A stretch of DNA of 64,000 nucleotides from Peptococcaceae bacterium UBA4068 (GTDB taxonomy: Bacteria > Bacillota > Dehalobacteriia > UBA4068). The number at the start of each line of letters is the position of its first letter. The first letter of the stretch is position 1. Below the pieces are notes generated by a model. It had not been told where the DNA came from. It was given only the letters and a program-made list of their open reading frames with translations, and did no database searches. The translations under genes were made by a program, and so were the position numbers. Positions 8,812 through 18,486 of this stretch are shown here, piece after piece. The stretch lies in assembly GCA_002382665.1 (NCBI GenBank), contig DFZA01000007.1, positions 62,001 to 126,000 on the forward strand, in the 5' to 3' direction.

Positions 8812-9870
8812 TTAATTGGAACCTGTTGTTTGCGCTGATCCTGATAATAATCCCGCTATCATAGCTTTATAAGACTCTATTTGCCAAAACATTGCGGCTT
8901 CTTCATTTTGCGCTTCCGCTTTTGCTGATGCATATTGATTTTGGGCTTTCGCCAATGCTACTTTGGAAATTAGTCCGGTAGTATATTGTTGTTGACTGAC
9001 ATAGAGCGAATGTTCGGCCTGAGTCAGTTTTTGCTCCGCTAACATAGTCTTTGCAGATTGCTCTCCAAGCGCCGCATAATCCTGCATATAAGATGCCTTG
9101 GCATCACGTTCGGCCTGCTCTAAATCCAAAAGATTAGTTTTTCTGCTTGATGGCGAATACGTCGCTTCTACATCTTTAATTTTTAAAGTATAGCTGTTTT
9201 TCAAGGCAGTAGCCATATCCTGTTCACTATTTATTGCTGCAAAATAGATTTGATCGGCTTCAGGCACGTCTCCTATTTCCAGTGTTGCTTGGGGGTCAAT
9301 ATTTAATAATATTTTCAACTGCGTAAGCAAAACCGATATTTGATTTTGCATTGTCAGGTAGTTGCTTTCTGCTTCTGCAAGCTGAGTCTTGACATTGTCA
9401 ACATCTATTTGGTCGCCTAAACCATACTGATAATTAATTTCTGCGATTTTTACCGAGGTTTTTAACAATTCAAGACCTTGCTCTGCAGCGGGCAGGTTAT
9501 ATTTTAATTGATTATAAGATACAAAGTAATTCTCGGCTGTATAAACCAATAAAGCTTCTGTTTGTTGTACATGAATTTCAACAGTACCTAATTGCGAATG
9601 AAGACTGTTTAAATCGATGCTATCCGGTATATATTCTACATCATTAAGCGAATCTTCGACTTTATCGACACTGTCACGGAGCTTATCCAGTGATAACTGT
9701 GCAGATTCAATCTGAATATTCTGCGCACTGACAATACCGGCTATTTCATTGTACTGTAACTTATTAGTCGCATCTGTAGTTTCCGTAGCCGCTGACACGC
9801 ATGTAGGCAAAGCCAATAATAACATTATTGCGATAGCAGTGATGATTGTCAGTATTTTTTTCTTCTTCAT
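8812..9870 (-). CDS. TolC-like outer membrane efflux protein
   Basis: A 352-residue exported protein: signal peptide (about residues 1-27, KKKK then a hydrophobic core, cleavage near VSA-AT), then almost entirely long amphipathic helices in two halves, the outer-membrane-efflux (TolC/OEP) pattern. It is shorter than Gram-negative TolC (about 470). ATG 9870 follows GGAGGGG. It is the last gene of an operon with a MacA-like adaptor, an ABC ATPase and a MacB-like permease, which together would form a tripartite pump. Its presence hints at a diderm envelope. In a monoderm it would act as a wall-associated accessory of unclear role. Confidence 0.8.
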   Translation of the reverse strand: MKKKKILTIITAIAIMLLLALPTCVSAATETTDATNKLQYNEIAGIVSAQNIQIESAQLSLDKLRDSVDKVEDSLNDVEYIPDSIDLNSLHSQLGTVEIHVQQTEALLVYTAENYFVSYNQLKYNLPAAEQGLELLKTSVKIAEINYQYGLGDQIDVDNVKTQLAEAESNYLTMQNQISVLLTQLKILLNIDPQATLEIGDVPEADQIYFAAINSEQDMATALKNSYTLKIKDVEATYSPSSRKTNLLDLEQAERDAKASYMQDYAALGEQSAKTMLAEQKLTQAEHSLYVSQQQYTTGLISKVALAKAQNQYASAKAEAQNEEAAMFWQIESYKAMIAGLLSGSAQTTGSN

Positions 9871-9896
9871 TTTAATACCCCTCCAAACAAATATAG

Positions 9897-11078
9897 CTAT
9901 ATCCTTCGTAACGCGTCGATTGGATTAAGCAGGCTGGCTTTACGCGCCGGCGTAAACCCAAATACAATTCCCGCTAATGCCGACGAGCCAACGCCTAATA
10001 TTATAGCAGTCGGTGAAAGTGCAAACGGAACGCCAATTGCCCAGCAGCCCAATATCGACAGGATCGTACCTAATATCAGTCCTATTAAACCTCCCATCAA
10101 TGACAGTGCAACAGACTCGGCAAGAAACTGCAATTGAATCATAAACGGTGTTGCGCCCAGTGCTTTACGCAGCCCTATTTCCATTGTTCTCTCCGATACA
10201 GATACCAGCATCATATTCATAATTCCTATGCCGCCAACGACTATAGAAATTGAAGCAATACCGATCAGTAAATACTCCATCATTTTCTGCATATCTTTGA
10301 TCATATCAATTAATGTGTCAAGCTGGATTACTGAATAAGTATTATCTTTATAATTGAACGCCTCATCAAGTTTTTGTTCTATTTCATCGCCAATTCTTTC
10401 TGTATCACTATCCGTATCTATGTATAAATCAAGCGCAGAAATATTACTCATGCCGCTAATCAGCATCACATTAGTATACGGGATAATGATACTGTCGCCG
10501 CTACTGGAATACGCGTACGTAAGCGAACTACTGTCAGGTTTATATACGCCGATGACCTCGTAGCTAACGCCTCCGATCATTATTTTTTTCCCCAGCACCA
10601 TTTCTCCCGGGAACCATTCCTTAGCCAGATCAGGATCTATTATACATACTCTATTATCGGTTTCTGTGTCATAGTGTGTGATATCTCTGCCCATAATCAT
10701 TTCACCAATATTGCGTTTAAAATACTCTTCGTTTTTACCGTCGATAGTAACATCTTCGCTGATTGTTCCATCATGCCAGACATCAATTGTTGTTGAAATC
10801 GTCGGTGAAAAGCCTAAAACACCGTTTATTGAAAGAAGTGATTCAATGTCATTATCGCTTAAACCGCTTTTGAGCGGCGTACCATAAGCCTGTACCATCA
10901 CAGTTCCGCTGCCTAAGCTATCCATTTTTGCTTGAATTTCATCAATTGCTCCCTGAACAATGGTTATCAAGGTAATGATAGCAGTAACTCCTATCAATAT
11001 TCCCAGAATAGTTAAGAACGAGCGGATTTTATTCTGCGTTATGTTATGCCAGGACATCTTGAAAATTTCTTTAAGCAT
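9897..11078 (-). CDS. MacB-like ABC transporter permease
   Basis: A 393-residue FtsX/MacB-type permease: N-terminal helix (about 18-45) after a WHNITQNKIRSFLT-type motif, a large extracytoplasmic periplasmic-core domain (about 46-270) and three C-terminal helices in the FtsX domain with GIMNMMLVSVSERTMEIGLRKALG. Type VII ABC exporters work by mechanotransmission, moving peptides, lipoproteins or macrolides from the outer side of the membrane. The start is ATG 11078, overlapping the ATPase stop by 8 bp with GGGGGAGG upstream, indicating translational coupling. The ATP-hydrolysing domain is a separate gene here rather than fused as in E. coli MacB. Confidence 0.92.
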   Translation of the reverse strand: MLKEIFKMSWHNITQNKIRSFLTILGILIGVTAIITLITIVQGAIDEIQAKMDSLGSGTVMVQAYGTPLKSGLSDNDIESLLSINGVLGFSPTISTTIDVWHDGTISEDVTIDGKNEEYFKRNIGEMIMGRDITHYDTETDNRVCIIDPDLAKEWFPGEMVLGKKIMIGGVSYEVIGVYKPDSSSLTYAYSSSGDSIIIPYTNVMLISGMSNISALDLYIDTDSDTERIGDEIEQKLDEAFNYKDNTYSVIQLDTLIDMIKDMQKMMEYLLIGIASISIVVGGIGIMNMMLVSVSERTMEIGLRKALGATPFMIQLQFLAESVALSLMGGLIGLILGTILSILGCWAIGVPFALSPTAIILGVGSSALAGIVFGFTPARKASLLNPIDALRRI

Positions 11079-11763
11079 TGGCAGCCTCCCCCTCATAGAG
11101 ACGACCGTCAAGTAATTTTACAATGCGTTGAGCTGCCGAAGCTATGCTTGCATCATGCGTAATCATAATTATGGTACGTCCTTCTCTATGTAGTTCTTTA
11201 AACAGATCTAAGACTGCTCGACCCGTCGCCTGATCAAGCGCGCCGGTCGGTTCATCGGCCAGTAAAATACTTGGTTGCGTAATAACTGCTCTTGCTATCG
11301 CTACCCTTTGCTGCTGTCCGCCGGAAAGCTGATTTGGAAAATAATCAATACGATGACTCAATCCAACACGATCAATAATCTCCAGAGCTTTTTGACGGCG
11401 TTCATGCGTAGGGGTATGGGCATAAATCAATGGCAATTCAACATTCTCCAATACCGATAAACGGTTCAATAATTGGAATGATTGAAAGACAAAACCAATT
11501 TCCTTGTTACGTATCCGCGCCAACTCGGTTTGATCCATATCTTCAATCAATTGTCCGGCTAGACAATATTCACCGCCGGTAGCCATGTCAAGACAGCCGA
11601 TAATATTCATTAGCGTTGACTTGCCGCTGCCGGAAGGACCAAGCACAGAAACAAACTGGTTTTCATCCACCGTAAAGTCAATGTGGTCAAGAATAATTTG
11701 TTCTTCATCGCCCACTTGATAGCTTTTTACAATATCACGCATTTCTAAAAGTGCGCGTGCCAT
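11071..11763 (-). CDS. MacB/LolD-type ABC transporter ATPase
   Basis: A 230-residue cytoplasmic ATPase driving the adjacent permease. Walker A GPSGSGKST at residues 42-50, Q-loop in FVFQSFQLL, ABC signature LSGGQQQRVAIARA, Walker B ILLADEPTGALD and the switch histidine in MITHD are all intact. ATG 11763 follows AAGGAG. Closest in type to the LolD/MacB/FtsE exporter ATPases rather than importers. Confidence 0.95.
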   Translation of the reverse strand: MARALLEMRDIVKSYQVGDEEQIILDHIDFTVDENQFVSVLGPSGSGKSTLMNIIGCLDMATGGEYCLAGQLIEDMDQTELARIRNKEIGFVFQSFQLLNRLSVLENVELPLIYAHTPTHERRQKALEIIDRVGLSHRIDYFPNQLSGGQQQRVAIARAVITQPSILLADEPTGALDQATGRAVLDLFKELHREGRTIIMITHDASIASAAQRIVKLLDGRLYEGEAANA

Positions 11764-11783
11764 ATCTAATCTCCTTATTAAGG

Positions 11784-13100
11784 CTAACCGCCCATACTTT
11801 CCATCATTTTTTGATAATCTAATTCTTCTGCTTTGGGTATTAAAACCGTGTCGCCTTTATTGATACCTTTCTTTATCTCTGCCATAATGCCATCATTAAT
11901 ACCAACGGTTACAAATTTCTTAGACATATTGCCATCCTTATCTAAAGCATTGACATATGCCCTGTTGGTGCTATCAAACTCCAGTGCCTTCATGGGTATA
12001 GAGATAACGTCTTTGACATGTTTGTTCAACACTTTTGTTTCAATACTCATGCCGTCATATAATCCTTTTTCGTTATCGATTGATATATCGGCAGTAAAAT
12101 ATGATATACCGTTTTCTGAAACCGAGCTGCTGCTGACATTAGTAATAATCCCTTTGACAGTCTTTTCTAACCCATCAATAGTTACTTCAACCTCTTTGTT
12201 CAAAGATATTGAGCTCATATCGTATTCATCAACGTTAATGGTGGCGATAAATTTATCAAGCGAAACAACATCCATCACAGTTGACCCCATAGGAATCAAC
12301 TCATCTTCCTTGAAGTAGATTTTATTGACAACACCGTCAATTTTTGCAGTAACATTGGTTTCAACTATCTGGCTTTTAATTAAATCATATGCTGCCTGAG
12401 CCTGTTCAACTGATGCCTCAGCTTGTTCAACGCTCAAGGTGGCCTGTTTGCCGGTTAGTAAATCATAGTTTTCTTTAGCAGCGTCGTACTGAAGTTTGGC
12501 ATTTGTTACAGCATCTTTAGCCTGCGTATATTCAACCTGCGAAATTCCCCCTGCTTGCCAAAGGGCTTCCATACCATTTAAATTAAAAATGGCGTTATCA
12601 TAGGCGATTTTGGCGGAGGAAAGAGCATTTTTTGCAGAAGTTATCTGCTGAGGAACTGTTATATCCTTAACCGTTTGATAAGCAACCTTTGCTATTTTTA
12701 ATGCGGCCGCGGCTTGGGCAAGCTGTGCATCAGTGGTCGAATTGTCAACGATATACAGTAAATCTCCAGCCTCGACTTGATCTCCTTCCTCAATAGCTAT
12801 ATTTTTGATCTTATAGTTTGTTTCAGCAAGTATTATTTGTTTATCGTCTGCTTCAATTTTACCTGAAAAGCTGTAATATGTACTGATATCGCCAGTCTTG
12901 GCGGTATAGAATTCATAAATGTTTTCCAAGGATTGCTTGCTATTCAAATTAGCTATCAATAATATGACGACAATAACTACAACCGCAATTATTATCCATT
13001 TTTTTCGGCGCTTGAACTTTGCAAATTTCTTTTTTGTTTTTTGCTTGACAGGTATAATTTCATCCTTTGTTGTTATTTCTTGTGTTAAGGTATCTTCCAT
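11784..13100 (-). CDS. MacA-like periplasmic adaptor (HlyD/RND-MFP family)
   Basis: A 438-residue membrane-fusion adaptor. A basic cytoplasmic stretch (15-33) and one membrane helix (about 34-50) are followed by lipoyl half-domains around a coiled-coil hairpin (about 130-245, alanine-rich with repeated EQAxAS). A beta-barrel domain and a C-terminal membrane-proximal domain complete the protein. It would link the MacB-like permease to the TolC-like channel. ATG 13100 follows GGGGGAG. First gene of the four-gene export operon. Substrate unknown. Confidence 0.9.
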   Translation of the reverse strand: MEDTLTQEITTKDEIIPVKQKTKKKFAKFKRRKKWIIIAVVVIVVILLIANLNSKQSLENIYEFYTAKTGDISTYYSFSGKIEADDKQIILAETNYKIKNIAIEEGDQVEAGDLLYIVDNSTTDAQLAQAAAALKIAKVAYQTVKDITVPQQITSAKNALSSAKIAYDNAIFNLNGMEALWQAGGISQVEYTQAKDAVTNAKLQYDAAKENYDLLTGKQATLSVEQAEASVEQAQAAYDLIKSQIVETNVTAKIDGVVNKIYFKEDELIPMGSTVMDVVSLDKFIATINVDEYDMSSISLNKEVEVTIDGLEKTVKGIITNVSSSSVSENGISYFTADISIDNEKGLYDGMSIETKVLNKHVKDVISIPMKALEFDSTNRAYVNALDKDGNMSKKFVTVGINDGIMAEIKKGINKGDTVLIPKAEELDYQKMMESMGG

Positions 13101-13128
13101 TCAATCTCCCCCCAGGTTATATCATAGT

Positions 13129-13152
13129 CAAAGACGGCTTATGCCGTCTTTG
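13129..13152 (-). terminator. hairpin between nitroreductase and MacA-like gene
   Basis: Perfect 10-bp stem CAAAGACGGC/GCCGTCTTTG with a TTAT loop, after the nitroreductase stop. No good T-tract follows (ACTATGATA), so termination may be partial. Confidence 0.5.
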
Positions 13153-13178
13153 CTAGAATAAAAATTTGAATCAAATGA

Positions 13179-13709
13179 TTATTTAATAAAGTTACAATTT
13201 ATTCGTAGACTTTTATTCTTGTTGTGTACCTCCGCTTCAATCGGATCTGCCGGATATCCAATTCCGATACCTGCAATTGGTACAAAGTCCTCAGGCAACT
13301 CCAGTTGATCAATTAAAGTAATAATTGGATTAACAAAGGTCCAAAGATTAACGCTACCTAATCCGATATCAACAGCGGCAACATGAATATTATCTATAAT
13401 ACAAGCTGCATTGCCATATTCTGCGCTGGGAAATAATCCTTTTTGTTTCAGAGCAGAAACCAGGATTAAGGTCGGGGCTTCGTAAAACGGTTTCATGTCA
13501 GGCTTATTGAAAGCTTGTTTAATTGCATCCGCAATTTTTCCCAAAGTTTGAGGATTTTGTACGACAGTTAGATGAAGATTGTCGAAAATCCCCTTATTGG
13601 GTAGAGAACATCCTGCTTGCAATACTGATTGCAAATCGCTTTCGGAAATCTGCTTTTTCAAGAAATTTTTGGTCGTCCTGTTCATTGCCAAAGCTTTTAA
13701 CGTTTCCAT
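13179..13709 (-). CDS. nitroreductase family protein
   Basis: A 176-residue FMN-dependent oxidoreductase of the nitroreductase superfamily. The N-terminus carries the flavin-binding Arg motif (NRTTKNF, instead of the commoner RRSxRxF). C-terminal parts include AACIIDNIHVAAVDIGLGSVNLW and GIGYP, the second flavin-binding region. Physiological substrate unknown. ATG 13709 follows GGAGGAG. It has its own near-consensus promoter with an upstream palindrome, so it may be individually regulated. Confidence 0.88.
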   Translation of the reverse strand: METLKALAMNRTTKNFLKKQISESDLQSVLQAGCSLPNKGIFDNLHLTVVQNPQTLGKIADAIKQAFNKPDMKPFYEAPTLILVSALKQKGLFPSAEYGNAACIIDNIHVAAVDIGLGSVNLWTFVNPIITLIDQLELPEDFVPIAGIGIGYPADPIEAEVHNKNKSLRINCNFIK

Positions 13710-13788
13710 AGTCTCTCCTCCTTTAGTAATCTATCTTATGCAGAAAAGTCACAATTTAATATCAATTTCTTTGCTATTGTTATAATAT

Positions 13789-13817
13789 ATTATCATATAT
13801 TTTAGTTTTAAGGTCAA
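13789..13817 (-). promoter_or_regulatory. nitroreductase promoter
   Basis: Minus strand: -35 TTGACC (13812-13817), 17-bp spacer, -10 GATAAT (13789-13794). A TAATCAACA/TGTTGATTA inverted repeat (13844-13863) lies about 27 bp upstream of the -35 and is a candidate regulator site. Confidence 0.7.
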
Positions 13818-13865
13818 TAAACAATTATATAAACTTTGTCCGTTAATCAACATGTGTTGATTATA

Positions 13866-13900
13866 GAAAAAAAGAGAGATAAAATATCTCTCTTTTTTTC
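13866..13900. terminator. gyrA terminator
   Basis: Arms 13866-13881 and 13885-13900 are perfectly complementary (A7-GAGAGATA type) with a 3-nt loop. It begins at the gyrA stop codon. The A/T ends make it work in both directions. Confidence 0.85.
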
Positions 13901-16350
13901 TATTCGAAATCTTCTTCTTTATCAATTTCATCATCTTTGCTGATCATTTTTGCCATATCTACTACCGCATCACCTTCAGTTAATTTGATTACCCGCACCC
14001 CATGAGCATAACGCCCTTGTTCAGAAATGTCATCAACCTCCAGCCTGATGGCAATGCCGTCTCGCGATATAATCAACATCTCATCGCCGGCACGAACAAC
14101 TTCTATCGCTATCAATTGTCCGGTCTTATCATTACAACGCAGCGCATATACGCCTTTGCCTCCTCTATGCGTACTACGGAAATCGCTCAAAGGCGTTCGC
14201 TTGCCGTAACCGTTTTCACTGACAACCAGCAATTCACCATTTTCTTGAACATTATCAAGACTGACAACTCTGTCACCTTCGTCAAGCGAAATACCGCGAA
14301 CCCCTCTGGTTACTCTGCCCATTGGCCGCACGTCGTCCTCACTAAAACGGATAGCCGCGCCACGTCTGGTGGAGAGAATAATCTCTTCATTGCCTGTTGT
14401 TAGCTTAACACCAACCAATTCATCATCTTCATCAAGATTGATGGCATTAATACCGTCTTTGCGCACCGAATCATATTCGCTTAAGATACTCTTTTTAACT
14501 ATACCCTGCGCCGTTGCCATAAACAAATATAAGTCGTCGCTATACTCCTTAATAGGTATCACAGCTGTTACATCATCATCACCGCTTAACGACAACAGAT
14601 TGACAAAAGCAGTGCCTTTGGCTTGCCGCCCGGCCTCTGGGAGTTCATGAACTTTTAGCCGGTAAACACGCCCACGACGGGTAAAAATCATCAAATAATG
14701 ATGGGTTGTTGTAATAAACAACTGCTCAACAAAATCCTCCTGCTTGGTAGTCATTGCCATAACCCCTCGACCACCGCGCTTTTGCTGGCGGTAATTACTG
14801 GTGCTGAGGCGTTTTACATAGCCACTGTTTGAGATAGTAATAACCATATCCTCTTCAGCAATTAAATCCTCATCGGAAATGTTACTTTCATCACGGGTGA
14901 TAATGGTACGTCGGAAATCACCATATTTGGCCTGCATCTTTACTAACTCATCTTTGATGATATACATAATTAATTTTTCATTATTTAGTACTTCCGTCAG
15001 GTAGGCAATCGTTTTGATTAATTCGCGATATTCTTCGTCAAGTTTTTGTCGCTCCATGCCTTGCAACGCACGCAAGCGCATTTCCAAAATTGCCTGCGCC
15101 TGACGTTCGCTTAAAGAAAAACGCTCCATCAGCTTTTCTTTGGCATTATCGTGAGATGCACGGATAACCGCAATTACCTCATCGATGTAATCCAAGGCAA
15201 TTCTCAAACCTTCAACAATATGAGCTCTATCTTTTGCCTTATTGAGATCGAAATTGCAGCGGCGAGTGATAACATCTTTTTGGTGAATGATATAATACTC
15301 AATTATCTGTTTTAAATTAAGAACCTTTGGCACACCGTCAACCAAAGCTATCATAATAATTCCGAAGCTGCTTTGCAGAGTTGTATGTTTATACAACTGG
15401 TTGAGTATAACCGAGGCATTTGCTTCTCTTTTTACCTCAATGACAATCCGCATACCATCTTTGTCGCTTTCATCGCGCAAGTCTGTTATGCCTTCAATCT
15501 TCTTTTCCTGAACCAATTCGGCAATCTTTTCTATCAGATTAGCTTTATTGACCTGATACGGCAACTCGGTAACAAGAATACGTTGTTTGCCGTTTGTCAT
15601 CTGTTCAATGATTGATTTTGCCCGTAGACGTATCGAGCCACGGCCTGTGGTATAGGCATCGCGAATACCATCGGTACCCATGATCAAACCGGCAGTCGGG
15701 AAATCCGGCCCCGGAATATGCTTCATAATATCGTCAATGGTTGCCTCCGGATTGTCAATCATCATCACTGTCGCATCGATAACCTCGTTAATGTTATGAG
15801 GTGGAATATTGGTCGACATACCAACAGCAATACCGGAAGATCCATTGACCAATAAATTGGGCAGTCGAGAAGGTAAAACCGCAGGTTCTTTTTCAAGACC
15901 GTCATAATTATCAACAAAATCTACAGTATCCTTATTGAGATCAGCCATCATTTCCATGGCAAACGGCCGCAGGCGTGCTTCGGTATAACGCATTGCCGCC
16001 GCTCTATAGCCATCGATAGAACCGAAGTTTCCTTGACCGTCTACCAACATATAGCGCATTGAAAAATCCTGCGCCATTCTCACCAACGTATCATAGACTG
16101 AGGTGTCGCCATGAGGATGATATTTACCTAAAACATCACCGACGACACGGGCGCATTTTTTATGGGGTTTATCAGGAGTAATCCCCTGTTCATACATCGA
16201 GTAAAGCACCCGGCGATGAACCGGTTTCAAACCGTCGCGTACATCAGGTAGTGCGCGACTAACGATAACACTCATCGAATAATCAATGTAGGATTCCTTC
16301 ATCTCTGTTTCGATGTTTCTATTCAATATTTTGCCGTTACTGTAATCCAA
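13900..16350 (-). CDS. gyrA: DNA gyrase subunit A
   Basis: Breaks and rejoins DNA in the gyrase tetramer, introducing negative supercoils. The catalytic tyrosine is Tyr122 in RYTEAR. The quinolone-determining region reads HPHGDTSVYD, giving Thr83 and Asp87 in E. coli numbering; Thr83 is the normal residue in some genera and is not by itself evidence of resistance. The GyrA box appears as QKRGGRG, and the C-terminal beta-pinwheel and an acidic tail follow. At 816 residues it is full length. The start is TTG 16350, eight bases after GGAGG. Downstream of gyrB by 15 bp. Confidence 0.98.
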   Translation of the reverse strand: MDYSNGKILNRNIETEMKESYIDYSMSVIVSRALPDVRDGLKPVHRRVLYSMYEQGITPDKPHKKCARVVGDVLGKYHPHGDTSVYDTLVRMAQDFSMRYMLVDGQGNFGSIDGYRAAAMRYTEARLRPFAMEMMADLNKDTVDFVDNYDGLEKEPAVLPSRLPNLLVNGSSGIAVGMSTNIPPHNINEVIDATVMMIDNPEATIDDIMKHIPGPDFPTAGLIMGTDGIRDAYTTGRGSIRLRAKSIIEQMTNGKQRILVTELPYQVNKANLIEKIAELVQEKKIEGITDLRDESDKDGMRIVIEVKREANASVILNQLYKHTTLQSSFGIIMIALVDGVPKVLNLKQIIEYYIIHQKDVITRRCNFDLNKAKDRAHIVEGLRIALDYIDEVIAVIRASHDNAKEKLMERFSLSERQAQAILEMRLRALQGMERQKLDEEYRELIKTIAYLTEVLNNEKLIMYIIKDELVKMQAKYGDFRRTIITRDESNISDEDLIAEEDMVITISNSGYVKRLSTSNYRQQKRGGRGVMAMTTKQEDFVEQLFITTTHHYLMIFTRRGRVYRLKVHELPEAGRQAKGTAFVNLLSLSGDDDVTAVIPIKEYSDDLYLFMATAQGIVKKSILSEYDSVRKDGINAINLDEDDELVGVKLTTGNEEIILSTRRGAAIRFSEDDVRPMGRVTRGVRGISLDEGDRVVSLDNVQENGELLVVSENGYGKRTPLSDFRSTHRGGKGVYALRCNDKTGQLIAIEVVRAGDEMLIISRDGIAIRLEVDDISEQGRYAHGVRVIKLTEGDAVVDMAKMISKDDEIDKEEDFE

Positions 16351-16365
16351 ATGTCTTACCTCCCG

Positions 16366-18285
16366 CTATATATCAAGATTTTTAACATATTTGGCATTGT
16401 TTTGGATAAATTCGCGCCGCGGCTCAACTTTGTCCCCCATGAGAATCGTAAATATTTCCTCAGCCAACAGCGCATCTTCCAGCGAGACCTTGAGCAAAGT
16501 GCGATTTTCCGGGCTCATAGTAGTTTCACTAAGTTGCTCGGCATTCATCTCACCTAAGCCTTTGTAACGGTTGATATCATACAGATTTTTGTCTTTCCCA
16601 GTAAAGAATTTACTCAGCTCATTATCATCATAAATATATATTTCATCCTTTTTACTACGTTTATTTTTGACTCTATACAACGGCGGCTGGGCAATATAGA
16701 TATAACCGGCCTCAATTAACGGCCGCATATAGCGGAAAAAAAACGTCAACAAAAGAGTACGAATATGGGCGCCGTCAACATCGGCATCTGTCATGAATAT
16801 CAACTTATGATAACGGGCCTTTGTTAAATCAAAATCTTCGCCAATGCCAGTACCCATTGCTGTGATCATTGACCGAATTTCCTCATTAGCCAATATTTTG
16901 TCAAGGCGGGCTTTTTCAACATTAAGGATTTTACCGCGTAACGGCAATATCGCCTGAGTGCGGCGATCTCGCCCTCCTATTGCCGACCCGCCGGCGCTGT
17001 CGCCCTCGACGATAAACAGCTCCGACAGCGATGGATCTTTGACGGTACAATCAGCAAGTTTACCGGGAAGTGAGGTTTTTTCCAACGCACTTTTACGCCG
17101 TGTCAAATCGCGTGCTTTACGCGCTGCTTCACGTGCTCGTGATGCCTGAACTGTCTTTTCGATAATACGCCGCGTATGGGCGGGGTTTTCCTCTAAAAAA
17201 GTACCAACGCCATCCCCTACCAACCCATCAATGATGCTTCGCACTTCAGCATTACCCAACTTTGTTTTGGTTTGCCCTTCAAACTGCGGCTCTTCGACCT
17301 TGACACTGATTACAGCCGTTATTCCCTCGCGAATATCCTCTCCGGAGAGATTGGCATTATTATCTTTAAGAATATTAAGTTTTCTGGCATATTCATTGAC
17401 AACTCTCGTTAGTGCTGATTTAAAACCTACCTCGTGAGTACCGCCTTCCTGCGTATGAATGTTATTGACGTAAGAAAAGATGTTTTCGGAATAACTATCG
17501 TTATATTGGATGGCTATTTCTGCCACCACTTTATCTTTTTCACCTTCAAAATAGATGATCGGATGAACAACATCCTTATTTTTATTCAGATATTTGACAA
17601 AGTCTTTAACTCCGCCAAAATACTGAAAGACAATTATCTCACCGTCCCGTTCATCCTCAAGCGTGATTTTAATACCACAATTGAGAAAAGCTAGTTCACG
17701 CAACCGACTGCTCAAGATGTCTCTCGAATAAACAAGTTCATCAAATATCTCGGCATCGGGCTTAAAGGTAATCGTAGTACCGGTAGCATCGGAAAGACCG
17801 ACCTGGCGTAGATCATACTGAGCTACACCACGATGATATTCCTGCTGATAGAGAAAACCGTTTTGCTCTACTTTAACCTCTAGCCATTCAGAAAGAGCAT
17901 TGACAACGCTGACGCCAACACCATGCAGGCCGCCGGAAACCTTGTATCCGCCGCCGCCGAATTTACCACCGGCATGTAACATGGTCAACGCCGCCTCGAC
18001 AGCACTTTTACCAGTCTTTTCATGAATACCTACGGGAATACCACGGCCGTTATCCTTTACGGTAACGCTGTTATCTGCATGAATGTAAACTTCAATATGA
18101 TCACAAAAACCGGCTAATGCCTCATCGATACTGTTATCCACTACTTCATACACCAGATGGTGCAATCCCCGCGAACTTGTCGAACCAATGTACATGCTTG
18201 GCCGACGCCTAACGCCCTCTAAACCTTCTAATATTTGAATTTGACCGGCATCATATGATCCGTTATTATTTTCAATATCGCTCAA
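16366..18285 (-). CDS. gyrB: DNA gyrase subunit B
   Basis: ATPase subunit of gyrase. The GHKL ATP-binding domain is at the N-terminus (EGVRRRPSMYIGST, NSIDEA, DNGRGIPVGIH, GLHGVGVSVVNALS), then the transducer, and the TOPRIM domain with EGDSAGGSA and the metal-binding DADVDGAHIRTLLL. The C-terminal QRYKGLGEMN-like motif (NRYKGLGEMNAEQL) is present. At 639 residues it is standard for Bacillota. The start is TTG 18285 after GGAGG with 7-nt spacing. Forms a gyrBA operon separated from dnaA/recF, which are not in this window. Confidence 0.98.
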   Translation of the reverse strand: MSDIENNNGSYDAGQIQILEGLEGVRRRPSMYIGSTSSRGLHHLVYEVVDNSIDEALAGFCDHIEVYIHADNSVTVKDNGRGIPVGIHEKTGKSAVEAALTMLHAGGKFGGGGYKVSGGLHGVGVSVVNALSEWLEVKVEQNGFLYQQEYHRGVAQYDLRQVGLSDATGTTITFKPDAEIFDELVYSRDILSSRLRELAFLNCGIKITLEDERDGEIIVFQYFGGVKDFVKYLNKNKDVVHPIIYFEGEKDKVVAEIAIQYNDSYSENIFSYVNNIHTQEGGTHEVGFKSALTRVVNEYARKLNILKDNNANLSGEDIREGITAVISVKVEEPQFEGQTKTKLGNAEVRSIIDGLVGDGVGTFLEENPAHTRRIIEKTVQASRAREAARKARDLTRRKSALEKTSLPGKLADCTVKDPSLSELFIVEGDSAGGSAIGGRDRRTQAILPLRGKILNVEKARLDKILANEEIRSMITAMGTGIGEDFDLTKARYHKLIFMTDADVDGAHIRTLLLTFFFRYMRPLIEAGYIYIAQPPLYRVKNKRSKKDEIYIYDDNELSKFFTGKDKNLYDINRYKGLGEMNAEQLSETTMSPENRTLLKVSLEDALLAEEIFTILMGDKVEPRREFIQNNAKYVKNLDI

Positions 18286-18332
18286 TTGATAGCCTCCGTT
18301 TCTTAAGGAGTATACATCTTACAATCAGTGGT

Positions 18333-18361
18333 ATTTTACCACAAAATATAGTAGTATTCAA
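18333..18361 (-). promoter_or_regulatory. gyrBA promoter
   Basis: Minus strand: -35 TTGAAT (18356-18361), 17-bp spacer, -10 TAAAAT (18333-18338), giving a leader of about 40 nt. Confidence 0.7.
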
Positions 18362-18486
18362 GTGTTTTCTTTCATTATAATATATATTTTATCCGATATA
18401 CTTTATATTGCGTAGCTTATTGTAATTTTATTTATCTTGATATGCAATGCCAAAGGAATTAGATATTCTCTGCAGAAATTATAAAT

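Noticed and set aside
15960..16120. GyrA Thr83 as a fluoroquinolone-resistance change
   Set aside because: Thr at this position is wild type in several genera. Resistance cannot be inferred from the sequence alone.
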